A DNA stretch of 64,000 nt from assembly GCA_015039365.1 (NCBI GenBank), contig WION01000001.1, positions 1,240,001 to 1,304,000 on the forward strand, read 5' to 3'. Below the pieces are notes generated by a model. That model did not search any database, was not told where the DNA came from, and saw nothing but the letters and a program-made list of their open reading frames with translations. The position numbers and the translations under genes were made by a program. Below are positions 33,265 through 45,498 of this stretch, in pieces (the stretch's first letter is position 1; each line of letters begins with the position of its first letter). This DNA comes from Amanita rubescens. Taxonomy: Eukaryota > Basidiomycota > Agaricomycetes > Agaricales > Amanitaceae.

Positions 33265-35027
33265 CTAAGGTCGAATGCGTCGGATCGTGATATTTTCAAC
33301 GACATATTCCGAATCTGCATATCCCAGGAACTGTGAGAGATAAGCGCTTACTAGATTTCAGTTTTGTTGATTAGGTGAAATAGGCGTTGACTATACCTGT
33401 TAAGGCCTTTGACCCTTGTTATCTGTGCCGAGTTGTAATTCGCTAGTCCCCGGCCAACCTCTACGATGTCCGCTTCGGTTATTTCTTCTTTTCCTTTCTC
33501 CATCAGTACGATGTCATCCTCAGTTTTATTGGAAGCTTCTCCTACACTAGAAATCGACCCATGCCCTAGTGTCGGCGTATTTGGCCTTGTCTCCAGTGCT
33601 TTCTCATACGATGCCTTAGCAGCTGCGTCGGCCTCCTCAGACGAAGCATCATCCGCTCGCTTTTTGACGGCTATCCGAACAGCCTGTCCGGATGCAAAAG
33701 CCCCGATAACACCTAATACGCCAGCTGCCAGCAGACGCCCGCCAGATTCCCGACGAGATAGAACATGATGGGCGCCTGCATCAATGATGACACTACCAGA
33801 AGGATACAGGGTATGGCTTGTCCACGTCTTTAGGTCGCGCATTGGCATCGAAGAAGCTGTGAAGACCGTGTGTGGTGGTCGTGTCATGCGAATTGGTGAA
33901 AGGGTATCGCTGAAATTAGGGACAGTGCTTGTTTGGCCTGGTTCTTGCTCATTTGGGGTTGCTGAACCAGAGCGGTTTTTGGAACGTGGTCTGACGATGA
34001 TATTCGATGATATTACATATGTTCTCTGGGCGTTTGCTGGATGTGATTACTGTTGTCACACCTGCCGCCGTCGCAATATCGGCCGCAATCAGTTTGGTCT
34101 CCATCCCACCTGTTCCGAGACTAGAACCTAAAGTCGTGGTGCTGACTGGATATGTTTAGTTTATCGTACTTCTTTATTGCTGGGTAGCGTACCCTGTGCA
34201 CGAACGGCAGATATTGAATCCACCGTCTCTATTTGCTTTGCGTTTGGATCCTTACGGGGGTTCGCCGTGTATAGACCATCAACATCAGTAAGGAGGAATA
34301 AGTAGTCTGCATGAATCATGGAAGCTGTAATCGCAGATAGAGTGTCATTGTCGCCAAATTTAATTTCCTAACTCAGATTAGGTTGATCCTTCTATCATAT
34401 CTTCAAGCAGACTTACGCTAACGGATACAGTGTCATTTTCGTTCACAATAGGAACGACACCCATAGAAAGAAGTTCTTTGAATGTGTTTACTGCATTCAG
34501 GTATCGTGTGCGCTGCAACTGATGTCTATAGTTAGTGATATTCGCCAGAGGCGGTAGCTGGACATACGTCTGATATATCACCACGCGTCAAAAGGATCTG
34601 AGCAATTGGTTGCTCTAATTGACCGAAAAGATTGTCCCATAGTGCTATAAGTCGTCCTTGTCCAATGGCGGCTAAGGCCTGGCAACGGAAAACAATTGAG
34701 GACAACGAAAACACTCTAAATTGAAAGCATGCCTGTTTCCCAGAAAGACTCTTTGGCCTACAGGCAATATTCATTCGTTTGAGGCCAACGCCGATGGCAC
34801 CAGAGCTCACAAGGACAACTTTATGTCCTTGACTTCTCAATTTGATTACGGTTTCTACCACCGAGGAGAGTATAGATAGCAATGGTTGGTGGGTGTCTTC
34901 GTGTACGATAGACGACGTTCCTGTGGATAAGGCTTAGGATGCATACTAAGCAATTGAGTAGGATATCTCACCAACCTAGCTTGATCACGACCGTACTTGG
35001 ACGGCCATGGTGCTGAGCCCGTGCCAT
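33265..35027 (-). CDS. PRO1: Glutamate 5-kinase with PUA domain
   Basis: First enzyme of proline synthesis, forming gamma-glutamyl phosphate from glutamate and ATP in the cytosol. The amino-acid-kinase part shows [91 protein letters not shown] and [15 protein letters not shown]. The C-terminal PUA domain has [57 protein letters not shown] and, after an intron, [17 protein letters not shown]. Start ATG 35027, stop 33265-33267. An extra base is needed around 34030 between NIIEYH and the linker [18 protein letters not shown]. Domain order and length are those of fungal Pro1. Confidence 0.92.
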
Positions 35028-35162
35028 CACGATGAGTAGGTATAATCTCAAATTTTGAAGGTTTTGATAGTAAAAATAGGACTCGTATCAGAAGATAAGT
35101 TTATGTATGTTGTCAATTCGATACGTAATTACACTACAGGTCCATACAAAAACATACTTCCT

Positions 35163-36232
35163 TTAATTTAAAGCTTGTGAATCCCTCCAGCTCGAATCTG
35201 ACGCGTCGTCCAACAGGAATCTGTACCAATAAACTGCAATAGGTGCCGTAGCTAAGTGCCACAAAGCGTGCGCATCTATCACTCGCAGCCAAGGAGGAAA
35301 ATCGAACAACTCGAGACCCGTGGCAAGTATGGTAACCGTAACCAAGTACATGGGCTTGTTAACAAATCTGGGTCTATACGAGCGTGGCCGGGATGAGAAC
35401 CTGTGGAGCACGGATACCGATGAGGGGAGGGCATAAAGCAGCCAAAGCAGGTTATGCACAAGACCGAGAGCGACGTTGAAGGCCATGTTGTATGTGTAGT
35501 CAAAACGTGGAAGTAACGATAGATATGCGACATGCATGAGATAGACCGATATAAAAAAGACCGACAGGGTCGTCTTGAAGGTGGATTTATCATTTGACGA
35601 GTTCTGAGGGATCGTGTACAAATGAAAGAGACGTATGACGGTGCAATAGAGCGCGTAGATGATTGTTAATGCGGCAGAAAAGTAGTCAAGCTTTTCAGTT
35701 GTGGGGGTATCTGTAGATCATAAGGTCAGGAATGGGTTAAGAATCACGAAACCTACAGACCTCTAGTGTGAAAAACGGCCGACCAAAACCATGCGTTCAT
35801 CCCTACGAACGCCGATGATACGTAGTGATACTTCATGGGATGGGAATCTGGTAGTTTTCTCCGAATTTTGCGTGCAGCGTTGGCATGTGCCCAAAAGTTG
35901 AGCAGGGAAAAGATGACTGATGCTGGCTCTTGCGCGCCTGCAAACCTCCAGAAAGGCCATTTCCCAAAGAATTGATGCACCCGGGAGCCATGCTGTATGG
36001 CCAAGTCTGTTACCTGGTGCGTGCAGTGATACCTGCAATCATCAAGACACGTCCAACGCGTGAGCCGTAGTGGGAGAGAAAAAGAATGTGGACAGCCTAA
36101 ATCTGTGCATAAAGAAACACAGTGTATAAATTCAGGAGACCGGTCGCCTGAAGAGGCGATGACAACCTGAAAACACGCAAAGAAAAGCAGCAACCGCGGC
36201 CACTGCATGAGTTTGTTGGGCTTAGTCAGCAT
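35163..36232 (-). CDS. PER1: Per1-like GPI-anchor lipid-remodelling protein
   Basis: ER membrane protein that removes the sn-2 acyl chain of GPI anchors (PGAP3/Per1 family). It has a signal peptide (MQWPRLLLFFACFQVVIASS; an upstream ATG at 36232 adds nine residues) and a Cys-rich luminal stretch (HCVSLCTDLGCPHSFSLPLR, WTCLDDCRYHCTHQVTDL). Then come QFFGKWPFWRFAGAQEPASV, NAWFWSAVFHTRD across an intron at about 35712-35759, and several membrane segments, with HNLLWLLYALPSS and a conserved VIDAHALWHLATAPIAVYWY near the end. All family landmarks are intact. Start codons of PER1 and HOS2 are only about 32-57 nt apart on opposite strands. Confidence 0.92.
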
Positions 36233-36264
36233 CGTAAATGCTGAGCTGACATAATCAAGTCAGC

Positions 36265-38144
36265 ATGGTCCGCTCTTCCCAGGCCACCACATTCTCCTGT
36301 TCGCCCTACTTCTTCGACCGTGGCCAGCATGGAGCTGCTCAGCCTATCACAGAACGAATAAATGTGAATTTGTATTATTGAGCGTAGCTCTGTTTGTCTC
36401 ACGCCCTGCAGCCACATTCCAGGCCGATTGTATCTTATTATTACCCCAAGGATGTTGGTGCCCATCATTATGGCGTATGTGTCTACCCGACACCATTTCC
36501 TTTACTCATCCAAGAATGTTAGGAACGCCACCCAATGAAACCCCACCGCCTGACGCTGACAAATGCGTTGGTCATGGGTTATGGACTAGATAAACAGATA
36601 CATCATATCTATGACCCTCGACCAGCAACACAAGCCGAATTAGAGTTGTATCACGATCATGATTATGTCGACTTTTTGCAACGGTACGCATTGTACTCAC
36701 TTTGGGGGTATTCGCGCCTAAAAATGATAAGCGTAACCCCGCAGAACCAAAATGAAATGAAACAAATGATAGATATCTTTAATTGTGTCGAAGATTGTCC
36801 TGTCTTTGCAGAGATGTACGATTTCTGCCGCCTTTATACCGGTGCTTCTTTGGCTGGCGCGAGAAAACTCTGTGCAGGAACAACTGATATAGCAATAAAT
36901 TGGTCTGGTGGTTTGCATCACGCTAAGCGTGGAGAAGCAAGCGGTTTTTGCTATGTTAATGATATTGTACTAGCTATATTGGAACTTTTAAGGTAAGTCT
37001 TGAGATGCTAGGATTTCATAGATTAATTTTTGTTAGATATCACCCGAGAGTGTTGTATATCGACATCGACATTCACCACGGGGACGGCGTTGAATTTGCC
37101 TTCTACCACTCTAACAGGGTCATGACCGTGTCATTTCACAAATATACCGGCGATTTTTTCCCTGGTACAGGCAAATTGGACGACAACGGCGCCGGGGAAG
37201 GTAAACATTTTTGCCTGAACGTACCTCTCCAGGACGGCATCGACGACGAGATGTATTTGACCATCTTCAAGACTGTCATAGATGACACAGTGACCGCTTT
37301 TCGTCCAACGTCTATCGTTTTGCAGTGTGGTGCAGATTCCTTGGGGTGTGACCGTTTGGGAGCTTTCAACCTCTCAATAGCTGCTCATGGAGAATGTGTC
37401 AATTTTGTTCGGAAGTATAATGTTCCGCTTCTTGTCCTTGGAGGGGGAGGGTACACCATAAAAAATGTCAGCCGATGTTGGACATATGAAACCTCTGTGC
37501 TGGTCGGTGCGTCGGTGCCCGACGAACTCCCGGTGACGGTTTACGATTCCTTTTTCGAGGACTCGCATTGGAAGCTACATCCTCCCTTGACCGGTAAAGT
37601 CGACAATCAAAACTCCCCCGCTTCCTTGCAGCGCATCACAATGAGTATTCGCAATAAGCTCCGATATCTGCAAGGCGCGCCCAGCGTAGCATTGCAAGAA
37701 ATTCCACCAGACATTCAAGGTTTACTTGCTGATGAAGAACGAACTGCGGAAGAAAAAGACGAAGAACAAGGCACGGCGTTGGCAGGAGAGCAAAGGTCTG
37801 ATAGGTCAATCAACAGAAATGATTTTTACGATGGCGAAGACGACGTCGATATGGAAGATGGAGTAACACCATCAATTCGAGGCAAAAATGCTCGTAAGCA
37901 AAGAGGCTCTCGGCGATCTCGAGGTCGTGGTAGAAGTCGTGCAAACGGGGCGGCGGCGGCGGCGCGTGATGACGGAGAAGAAGACGTTAATGAAGAAGCT
38001 TCGGCCAACCATCGACGAGGAAAACCCCGTGCTAAGACGAAGTCACGGGCGAGAGGAAAGACTATGGGAGAAAAAGACAAAGACTCAAACGATGTCACGC
38101 CGAACACTGGTCATTCACCGATCAGCCTGGAGCAGGATGTCTAG
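36265..38144 (+). CDS. HOS2: Class I histone deacetylase, Hos2/HDAC3-type
   Basis: Zn-dependent lysine deacetylase of the Set3C/NCoR-type branch. From the ATG at 36265 the exons give [20 protein letters not shown], then [92 protein letters not shown] and [20 protein letters not shown]. The catalytic His pair, the metal-binding Asp/His and the loop Tyr are all present. Details such as [22 protein letters not shown] and HGECVNFV favour Hos2/HDAC3 over Rpd3. Phases at introns 36367-36420, 36480-36528, 36683-36737 and about 36992-37035 agree. The C-terminal 120 residues form an unusual acidic then Arg/Lys/Gly-rich tail. Confidence 0.94.
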
Positions 38145-38448
38145 GCCTGGGACTTTGTCAGAGCTATGTCGTACTCGCATACGAACGACGGCGACATTAT
38201 CTTCGTACCCGCGCAAAGGAGGATTCGAGTGATGGACGTCCGTTCTCTTTAGATGTATTCCGGAGCATTGGTGGAAACATGAGCGTGTCATTTGTCTTCG
38301 TGTGAGTGCTTCGTTTGTCTATGGTCGGCTTATACTTATTTGATATTACCAATAGATTATTCAAGTCCCTAGATTAGGACTCTCCATGTCAGCCTCCAGT
38401 CTCCAATCAATAAAATAACACGGGAAACACCCTTTATTTCCTTCATCC
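38145..38448. other. Intergenic spacer between HOS2 and the PL14 gene
   Basis: About 300 nt with no family-like frame. It holds the HOS2 3' end and the promoter of the lyase gene. No conspicuous motif. Confidence 0.4.
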
Positions 38449-39910
38449 ATGCAACCGCTTCTGAAGTGCCTTCTTCTGTCGTTGTCCCTGCCTTGTCTCG
38501 CTATTCCGTTATCTGATTCAACCCAATCTCAAAGCTCATCATCGCCAATCAATTCCCCAATAACCACAGTCCGCCCCATATTTTCTACACCTACTAGCTT
38601 TGGGACGACGACGACTGATTCACCTATTGTTATTCAACTCACGGCTTCCCCGACGACAGCGGTATGCACCACGACAGTAACGATAACTAGTTGGGCAGAC
38701 GTCTCATGGAAGGCACCTAATCACTACTCTGATTTGAGTCCATACAATATCACTGGATTTCCCGTTGGGCAACATAATCTGGCAGTCGTAACTAGTATCC
38801 CTTCCACTACCTTCAAGGTCGATGATCTTGCGCAAATTTCCAATGGTACCGACACGCAAGATACCGACAACTCGACTTCGATGCTGCAAATACTGTACCC
38901 TGCTCATTCTATCAATCCCGGGACAAAACCTCAAGGCGGAGCTGAATTCTACGCTATTCCCCTGAACATTACTGATGCCCAGAACGTTACGCTGACTTAC
39001 AGTGTATTTTTTCCTGCCGACTTCGACTATGTTTTGGCTGGAAAACTTCCCGGGCTATATGGCGGGCATGGTGGATGTTCTGGCGGTTATGATGCAACAG
39101 ATTGTTTCAGTACCCGACTCATGTGGAGGAAGGGAGGATTGGGAGAACTATACTTGGTGAGTCGCCGAGAAAATGATAGCGGCTATGTTAATGGTGTTCC
39201 GCCCAGTATGCTCCTAGAGACAAGCAAACGAAGGCTTTATGCGCGGATCCACAATCCGTCTGCGATGCCGATTACGGTCTTTCCATCGGTCGAGGGGCAT
39301 ATACTTGGGCAGCAGGTCGCTGGACCACGGTCAGCCAAACGGTCAGCCTCAACACACCAGGGCGTCCAGACGGGAGCTTTACCCTCGATGTAAACGAGAT
39401 CCGCGTCATTGATCGTCACGATATTTTCTATCGTAACGTTCCATCGTGTTTTGACTCTGAAAACTCGAGCGAGTTGGCCAGAAATGCGATGTCCGTGCAC
39501 TCCAGAAGTTCGACTGGTCGTGTACTGTGGGCCATTGTTAATGGTTTCTTCGCGCTCATGCACTGGTACAACGATGACCAATGGGATTACGATACTAGTG
39601 ACGCCAACGTGATTGCAATGCAAACCACAACAGGCATTATAATCCCTCTAGCCACATCATCAGCTTTCGAAACATCAGCATGGATCGCGTCCACTACATC
39701 TACCTCTCCTATTCCGCACAAGACACCACTCGCATGTCCTCCCATCGGTTTCATTGGCCTTTTTTTCAGGTATTAATTTTTTCAAGCTTATTTGATTTCA
39801 CCTACTGAATTCTCAACAGCACTTTTTTTGGCGGGCACGAGGATAAATATGCTACACCTAGAGACCAGTTTGTATGGTTCAAAGATTTTCAGATTACTTA
39901 TCACTCTTAA
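38449..39910 (+). CDS. Polysaccharide lyase family 14-like secreted protein (one frame slip)
   Basis: Secreted protein with a clear signal peptide (MQPLLKCLLLSLSLPCLAIP), a Ser/Thr/Pro-rich linker and a jelly-roll domain resembling PL14 glucuronan/alginate lyases. Landmarks are LTYSVFFPADFDYVLAGKLP, GLYGGHGGCSGG, CFSTRLMWRKGGLGELYL, then after a slip SIGRGAYTWAAGRWTTVSQT, SFTLDVNEIRVIDRHDIFYR, and after an intron (39770-39820) STFFGGHEDKYATPRDQFVW and FKDFQITYHS. The frame shift near 39280 is a missing base, perhaps in a TTT run. A long low-complexity insert (39440-39760) separates the last core strands. Basidiomycete PL14-like enzymes cleave beta-(1,4)-glucuronan; activity here is inferred. 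Confidence 0.8.
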
Positions 39911-39983
39911 TTCCATAATTGAAGGTCTATGCGAGGACAGTCTACAATGCTATGGGTATATAATGGTATACATGAATACGCCA

Positions 39984-41838
39984 TCATGAACCTTGTGTAC
40001 GTATTGCTTTTCCACCACTCAGCAATGAAACAATTTCGAAACAAAGGATAAGCATAGTTTGGCCCACGAGGTCCATAAGGGCCGAGTGAATTGGGAGTGC
40101 ATACATGTCAGGATCTAAACCACGCTTCCAAAGCAAATTAGTAAGTAGGTGAGCAATGGAAAGTGATACAAAAACCTGAAGTTCGTGGTCAGCAATCAAA
40201 AGCGCGTTGATATGAGATGGACATACTGCACAACAAAAGAAGAATACGGAGAACGCTGCAAATATAAAGGGAACATGTAGCCAACCTAGTGTTCGTAAGA
40301 TTATGATAAAAATTATCTCGACTGGTAGTGTAACAAGTAAAAGTGTAATCATTGTTAGACGGAATGAACATTCTGGTACAGACGTCTGCAAGTGGTTCCG
40401 TCCATTACGAATCACACCTGGTGAAAGAGGCGGGCGTTCCAGTGCAGCAGCATGTAGCGACGTGGATAGGCGGGAAATGTAGATCGAACCTACAGCACCT
40501 GGAAGGCCTGGGGTAGTGTGAGCCACTAATCATGCCTGATAAAACCAAACTCACCGCTTATGACGACGTAAAGGAGAGCAAATCCTTCATACTTGCTGAC
40601 GAACAGATCTAGGACGATACCAGTAGCGCAGCTGATGATCATTGCACCAAGAAGTGGAGACCAGCCCTGCAGCAGGAGGGGACAGACATGCGGATTCCGG
40701 CGCGTAAAGTAGAAGCAAGTGACAGCAGCACTCGCAGCAAGTACGAAAACGAAAAATGGAATAGGCGTGTTTAAAAATGGGATCAGAATATTCGAAACGA
40801 TGCCAAGAAGAAAAAGAGTGACAAGGTCGCCTAAGCACGAGGCAATGGGTGGGGCAATATTGTCTTTAAATTATGCGTCAGGCAAATAATACGCGATGAG
40901 AGACTACCTACCGGGATCCAAGCCAAAATTGCGGCATAGAACAGTAAGAGCGATCATGAAGGAGCCAAGGACGAGTCCAGATAATGATGCGGCTGACATT
41001 GCTGTACCGGCAACCATAACAATTCTGCTCAATGCTCATGAGGACATGGATGCATTGAGACGAACAAGAACAAACGTGTTAAGGCCTGTCTTATGTTTGC
41101 CATCCCCACTTGGGTGGGGAATAATGCGTCGTGGAAAAAGTAAGCTTGGGATCGTCCGCCGTTCAGAATCCATGGGGAGGGCACTGGACGGGGGTTTTGT
41201 TACTGCAGCTGTGTGCCGTGGCAATATTATACCAAGCAAAAGGGAAACGCATCCAGCTACGAAGGCGACACTGATGGTCTGCACCTGCAAAAGAGCCATA
41301 TTACCTGTGATCATAGAACGCCGGACGACTGGATCATCGAGTTCGCCGACATTAGCTGCGGTTCCAAGTCGGGCAGAGAGGTTCATCTCGATGTTGCCGT
41401 TAAGATTGAGAAGAACTGGGATGATTAGAATCAATTGGTCAAGTTCTCTCATTGCCCGCCATCGCTATGTTAAAAGTTAATTCACAGCAGGATGAGGGAA
41501 ATAAGTCGCTACCAACGGAGACGTGATCCAATAGTTCACCTGTGAAGGCGAGGCTGAAAGTGGTGAGCAACAGGGTAGGTGCCGCCTATGCCTTTCAATC
41601 AGTCGGAACCGGATACGGGTGAGCTTGACGATACCTCTGTGACGAGGCTTTTTACTTGAGCCCATACTTCAAGTTTGGGTGGTCGCTGGTCGGAGCTTCG
41701 TATGCGCGGCGAGCGGGGAGAAAGCAACGCGACACTGTCATGGTCAAAGTCCTCCTCGTCCTCGTCCTCTTCATTTTGTTCGTCGTTGAGCTGGTGCAAA
41801 GCGATGGCCTCGACGTCGCGCTCGTTGACCGGCGTCAT
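39984..41838 (-). CDS. SLC41/MgtE-type divalent cation transporter
   Basis: Membrane protein with two MgtE-like repeats, as in eukaryotic SLC41 Mg2+ transporters. The start (ATG 41838) gives an acidic cytosolic N-terminus (DVEAIALHQLNDEQNEEDED). After introns come TLLLTTFSLAFTGELLDHVS, RAMRELDQLILIIPVLLNLN, the signature GNIEMNLSARLGTAANVGEL, and SMITGNMALLQVQTISVAFV. The second repeat has NIAPPIASCLGDLVTLFLLG, PLLLQGWSPLLGAMIISCAT and SGLPGAVGSIYISRLSTSLH, ending at 39984. Plasma-membrane or vacuolar location cannot be told. Start is 165 nt from ADA3 on the opposite strand; the 3' end converges on the lyase gene at a distance of 73 nt. Confidence 0.88.
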
Positions 41839-42003
41839 GTCGTCGGTGGGCCGTAATAGGCGTGGGAAACGAGCACTAACCCAGTTTGCACCTTGTTCCC
41901 GACTTCATCGCCGCCGCCGCCGTCGTCCACGACGCCCGACCTCATCCTCCGCCCCCTCACGAACGCTGCGCACAGCGCCCTGCACGATTCTCGCACCAAG
42001 GTA

Positions 42004-44295
42004 ATGTCTACGAAACTGTCGCCTTATACACATCCTCCGCCATTACGCTCCGCTCTCATCAAGAACGTCACTGATGCGATTCCCCAAATCGACGAGCTCG
42101 AACAGCTCCAGTATGAGCTGAAACTTCTCAAGCAGAAGACACTTGAAAGAGTGAAAAAGGCTGGAGAAGACCTGAAAACTATCGAAGAGTCGATGCGTCG
42201 CATGAAGGAGAAAGAGAAGGGTAAGGCCAGGGCAATCGACAAAGTCAAGCGCGAACGCGACTGTACGTCTCCCTGTTACTCTTAAGACGCGTACTTAATG
42301 TATTCAAAATCTCACGGCATATCTTGTCGCTCATTCTACTCCGCTGTTTGCTTGTCGCACTGGCGAATGTCCGCATACAGACACCCCAATACCAGATTCC
42401 GATGAATCACGCTCGACGAGCGCACCATATAGCGTATCCTCCAAACTTCGTTCTACGCCACACCCTACGGTTCCTCTTCCTTCCTCATCATCGCGACCGA
42501 CCGTCGATCCCCGTAGACTGTATGTTGCATTACGCTTGGCTCTCCTGGTTCCTAATGTGCAACAGGACTGTCGAGGACATTAAAAAGAAGAAGAAGAAAC
42601 GGAAACGAGAAGACGAGGAAAGCGATGCGGAATCCGGTAAGGGTAATCTTGGCCCTCCGCTGTAAAGTTGTTGACGTTCGGCAAGTAGAATTTGCACGCC
42701 CCAGAAAATCAACCCCTCCTACAGTTTCTCATCCTCCACAAAAAGCAGGTAAATCTACACCCCTTTCCTCGCAACCGTCCAAGGTATGTCTGTCCTCGCA
42801 AAAATATTAATGCGTCTGAGTAGACGTGATTTGCAGCCTTCAGCAGGACCTGACTTTACTGTACCACATGCGTCTTCTTATCAATCTTTATATGTTACTC
42901 GACCATCGATATCCGTACCACCTATACCCGGTCCCAGCAAACCAACTGACGTGATGGATGACTTCAGTAAACTGAAAATGCCTCAACAAATACAAGTCAG
43001 TTCATTTTACGCTTCTATCGAGCCTTGGCTACGGCCAATTCGCGAAGAAGATGTCGGATTCCTTGAATACACCGGTGATGAGGTCGAACCATTCATCATG
43101 CCAAAGCTCGGCCGACACTATTTGGAGGCTTGGGAGGCAGACGATCCTGGATTGGTGCAGCCAGTCACGGGATTTACGCATGATGCGCCAGCCGAACAAT
43201 TTTCTGCACCCACCCCCAAATGGGATCCATCAACATTGATGGAACCAGAACTGCTTGTGGAAGAGAAAGGTCACGGGCCATTAACGGAACGCGTTATTAG
43301 TGCCCTACTACCCGTACCAGACGTGGCCGTTTGGAAAGGTGTCAAAGCGGCGGAAGATGCAATGGAAGGGAGGCCCGGAGGAAGCGGCGCGGCTGCAGCT
43401 CGGAAGGAGAGGCTGAATGTCAGCGAGTTGGAGAATAGGATCAAAGACACAATGAGATATCATGGTCTGTTGGGTGGAATGGTATGTTGGTTCAGTTTGG
43501 ATAAATGCTAACACGATTCTGAAATTGTTGTACAAGCCCGACTTCACAGAGAAGGTGGATGATCCCATAGCTACGGCTCTCAGGCATGCCCAGCGCGAAT
43601 TGAGAATTGTATTAGGCACGAACAAAGCACGAAGAGTGAGGCTAGGTGCAATTGCTAGGGATCATTTGGCTTATCAAGAATACCTGGAACTTCGGGATTC
43701 CATTGATAAGAATGTCTCGGCGCTCTTTGGAAAGTTGCAGAAGAAGGATGGTCCTAAGATCGGGAAGAAGAAGAAGAAAATTGTGGGTGCAGCAGCAGCG
43801 GCACAGGCAGCGCATGCCGCGGCGATTGCAGCACAAGCACAGTCTTCCGCAGGGAATGCGGACGGGCCGGGATCCGGTAATGTGTCGGGATCAGCAAATG
43901 GTGCAACTACGGGCGGCGCAGAAGCACACTTGCCACTACCGGCCGCTTTAGGCTTGGGACCCGATGACGAGAATAGGCTAGTTGTAAACGACCAGCTGAA
44001 TCATCTCGTTGAAACGCGCAGACAATGGGTGAATACGGTTGGCAAGTTCTTCGACGATAAGCAACGCGATAATCCAGGGCGCGTTTGGGGACTACCAGCG
44101 GAAAGTCTTTTCAGGGACATGCAGGACGAAATACAACGGAATTTAGAAGGGATAGAAAAGGGTGTTTCAGTAGAGGAGGAAAGGAGACGACGGGCCAAGG
44201 CTATCGCTGAAGCAGCTGCTACGTCTGCTGCTGTCATGGAAGGCGAAATCATGAATAAGGAGAAGGACAGAGAGGATGAAATGGATGTTGGCTAA
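42004..44295 (+). CDS. NGG1: Ada3/Ngg1, SAGA histone acetyltransferase subunit
   Basis: Adaptor of the SAGA/ADA acetyltransferase module, bridging Gcn5 and Ada2. From the ATG at 42004 it starts MSTKLSPYTHPPPLRSALIK, followed by a coiled coil (DELEQLQYELKLLKQKTLER). Several short exons with Ser/Pro-rich sequence follow. The conserved C-terminal domain has SSFYASIEPWLRPIREEDVG, RHYLEAWEADDP, RIKDTMRYHGLLGGM, KVDDPIATALRHAQRELRIV, YQEYLELRDSIDKNVSALFG, WVNTVGKFFDDKQRDNPGRV and WGLPAESLFRDMQDEIQRNL. An Ala/Gly-rich insert lies inside the domain. The gene is about 84 nt from the convergent RPA34 stop. Confidence 0.9.
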
Positions 44296-44379
44296 CGTCG
44301 TGCCACCTATTCCATTCTTTATTATTCCTCATTGCACGGAATGCAAGCTATATAAGCCTAACGCCCCAACACAAGAATG

Positions 44380-45454
44380 TCACGCAGCCTTTGTCTTAAG
44401 CTTTTTACGCTTCTTCCCTTCCACCACCTCCTGACCTGCTTCTGTGCCTTTGCGTTTTTTGGTCGTTTTATTCCCCTCGATCGTCGAGGAACCTAAGGCA
44501 GGTTCCTGCACGAGCTCTGCCGTGGTTGTTCCACGCTTGCTCTTTCTATCTTTCTTCTGAGAGTCTTGAGGAGTAATATCAACGTCCATGCCGATGTTGG
44601 ACACAGCTTCCAACGCCTCATTGGTTTGGAGAACGTCGGTGATATCGGCTTTTTTCTTTGACTTGGTTTTGTGCGTCTCTGCTTCCTTGTCCTCGTTAAC
44701 AGAACGGACGGGTGCTGAAGATCCGTAAGGCAAAAACCGATGCTTAAGTAGCTCGGGGGGATATGACTGTCTGGGAGGGTTTTGTAAAATTGTGGCGGGC
44801 GTTCCGTCGGCGTTTGGTGCATGTTGCACCTTCGCTGGTTGTGCTGTGACGACGATATGGCGTGAAATGGGTTTGGGGGCTAAGATAAGCTGTGTAAGAT
44901 GTGAATTGGCAAGTGTGATGGTTCCTTACCGACATACAGAGTGTTCTTCTTAGCTTTGCGGGGTAGGAGACAAGTTAAAGAGTTCATTTCTTCTCCCATT
45001 GACACATCTTCATCTGCCCTGCCTACATCATTGGACCGAGAAGAAGCGCAAGACCAGATATCATATGATGTTTGTTTACGAGTGAGCTCTCCGATCTTTT
45101 CAGGTTGGCGAGAAGTTGATGGAGAGAACGGGACTGAATCAAGATGCTTTAAAGATAACTAAAATTACCCAAACACTGTTAGTTTGAGTTGACATGTCGC
45201 TCTACAACAGTCCACTCAAGTCTACGCACGTTATGAGGAACCCGTATCAACCATAGTTCAAGATTTGGATTGTTTCTCAAATTATCCCAATCAAAATTTT
45301 CATCTACTTCTTCATCGGGATTTGCTTCGGAAAGTGTGTAGCCAGCAGGAACCACGAATGGCCAGTCAGGATCCACACCCTCGTTTCGAGGGACACTTTT
45401 CGATGAGGATCCTACAGCAAGAGGCTCGGCCGGGCTGGACGAACGGGAAGACAT
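44380..45454 (-). CDS. RPA34: RNA polymerase I subunit A34.5-like (Rpa34)
   Basis: Subunit of the Pol I-specific A49/A34.5 heterodimer, acting in the nucleolus. The ATG at 45454 gives MSSRSSSPAEPLAVGSSSKS, then DPDWPFVVPAGYTLSEANPD and FDWDNLRNNPNLELWLIRVP. A phase-0 intron (GTGCGT donor near 45240, acceptor near 45155) leads to HLDSVPFSPSTSRQPEKIGE, YDIWSCASS, MGEEMNSLTCLLPRKAKKNT and, after a second intron, LYVAPKPISRHIVVTAQPAK. PPELLKHRFLPYGSS and a Lys-rich nucleolar-type tail ending GKKRKKLKTKAA follow. This order, with WLIRVP, SCLLP-type and PKPISRHIV motifs plus a basic tail, is that of fungal Rpa34. Confidence 0.82.
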
Positions 45455-45498
45455 GATGGATGGTGTGACAACCGTAGCAGTGACACTAAGATCCTTCT

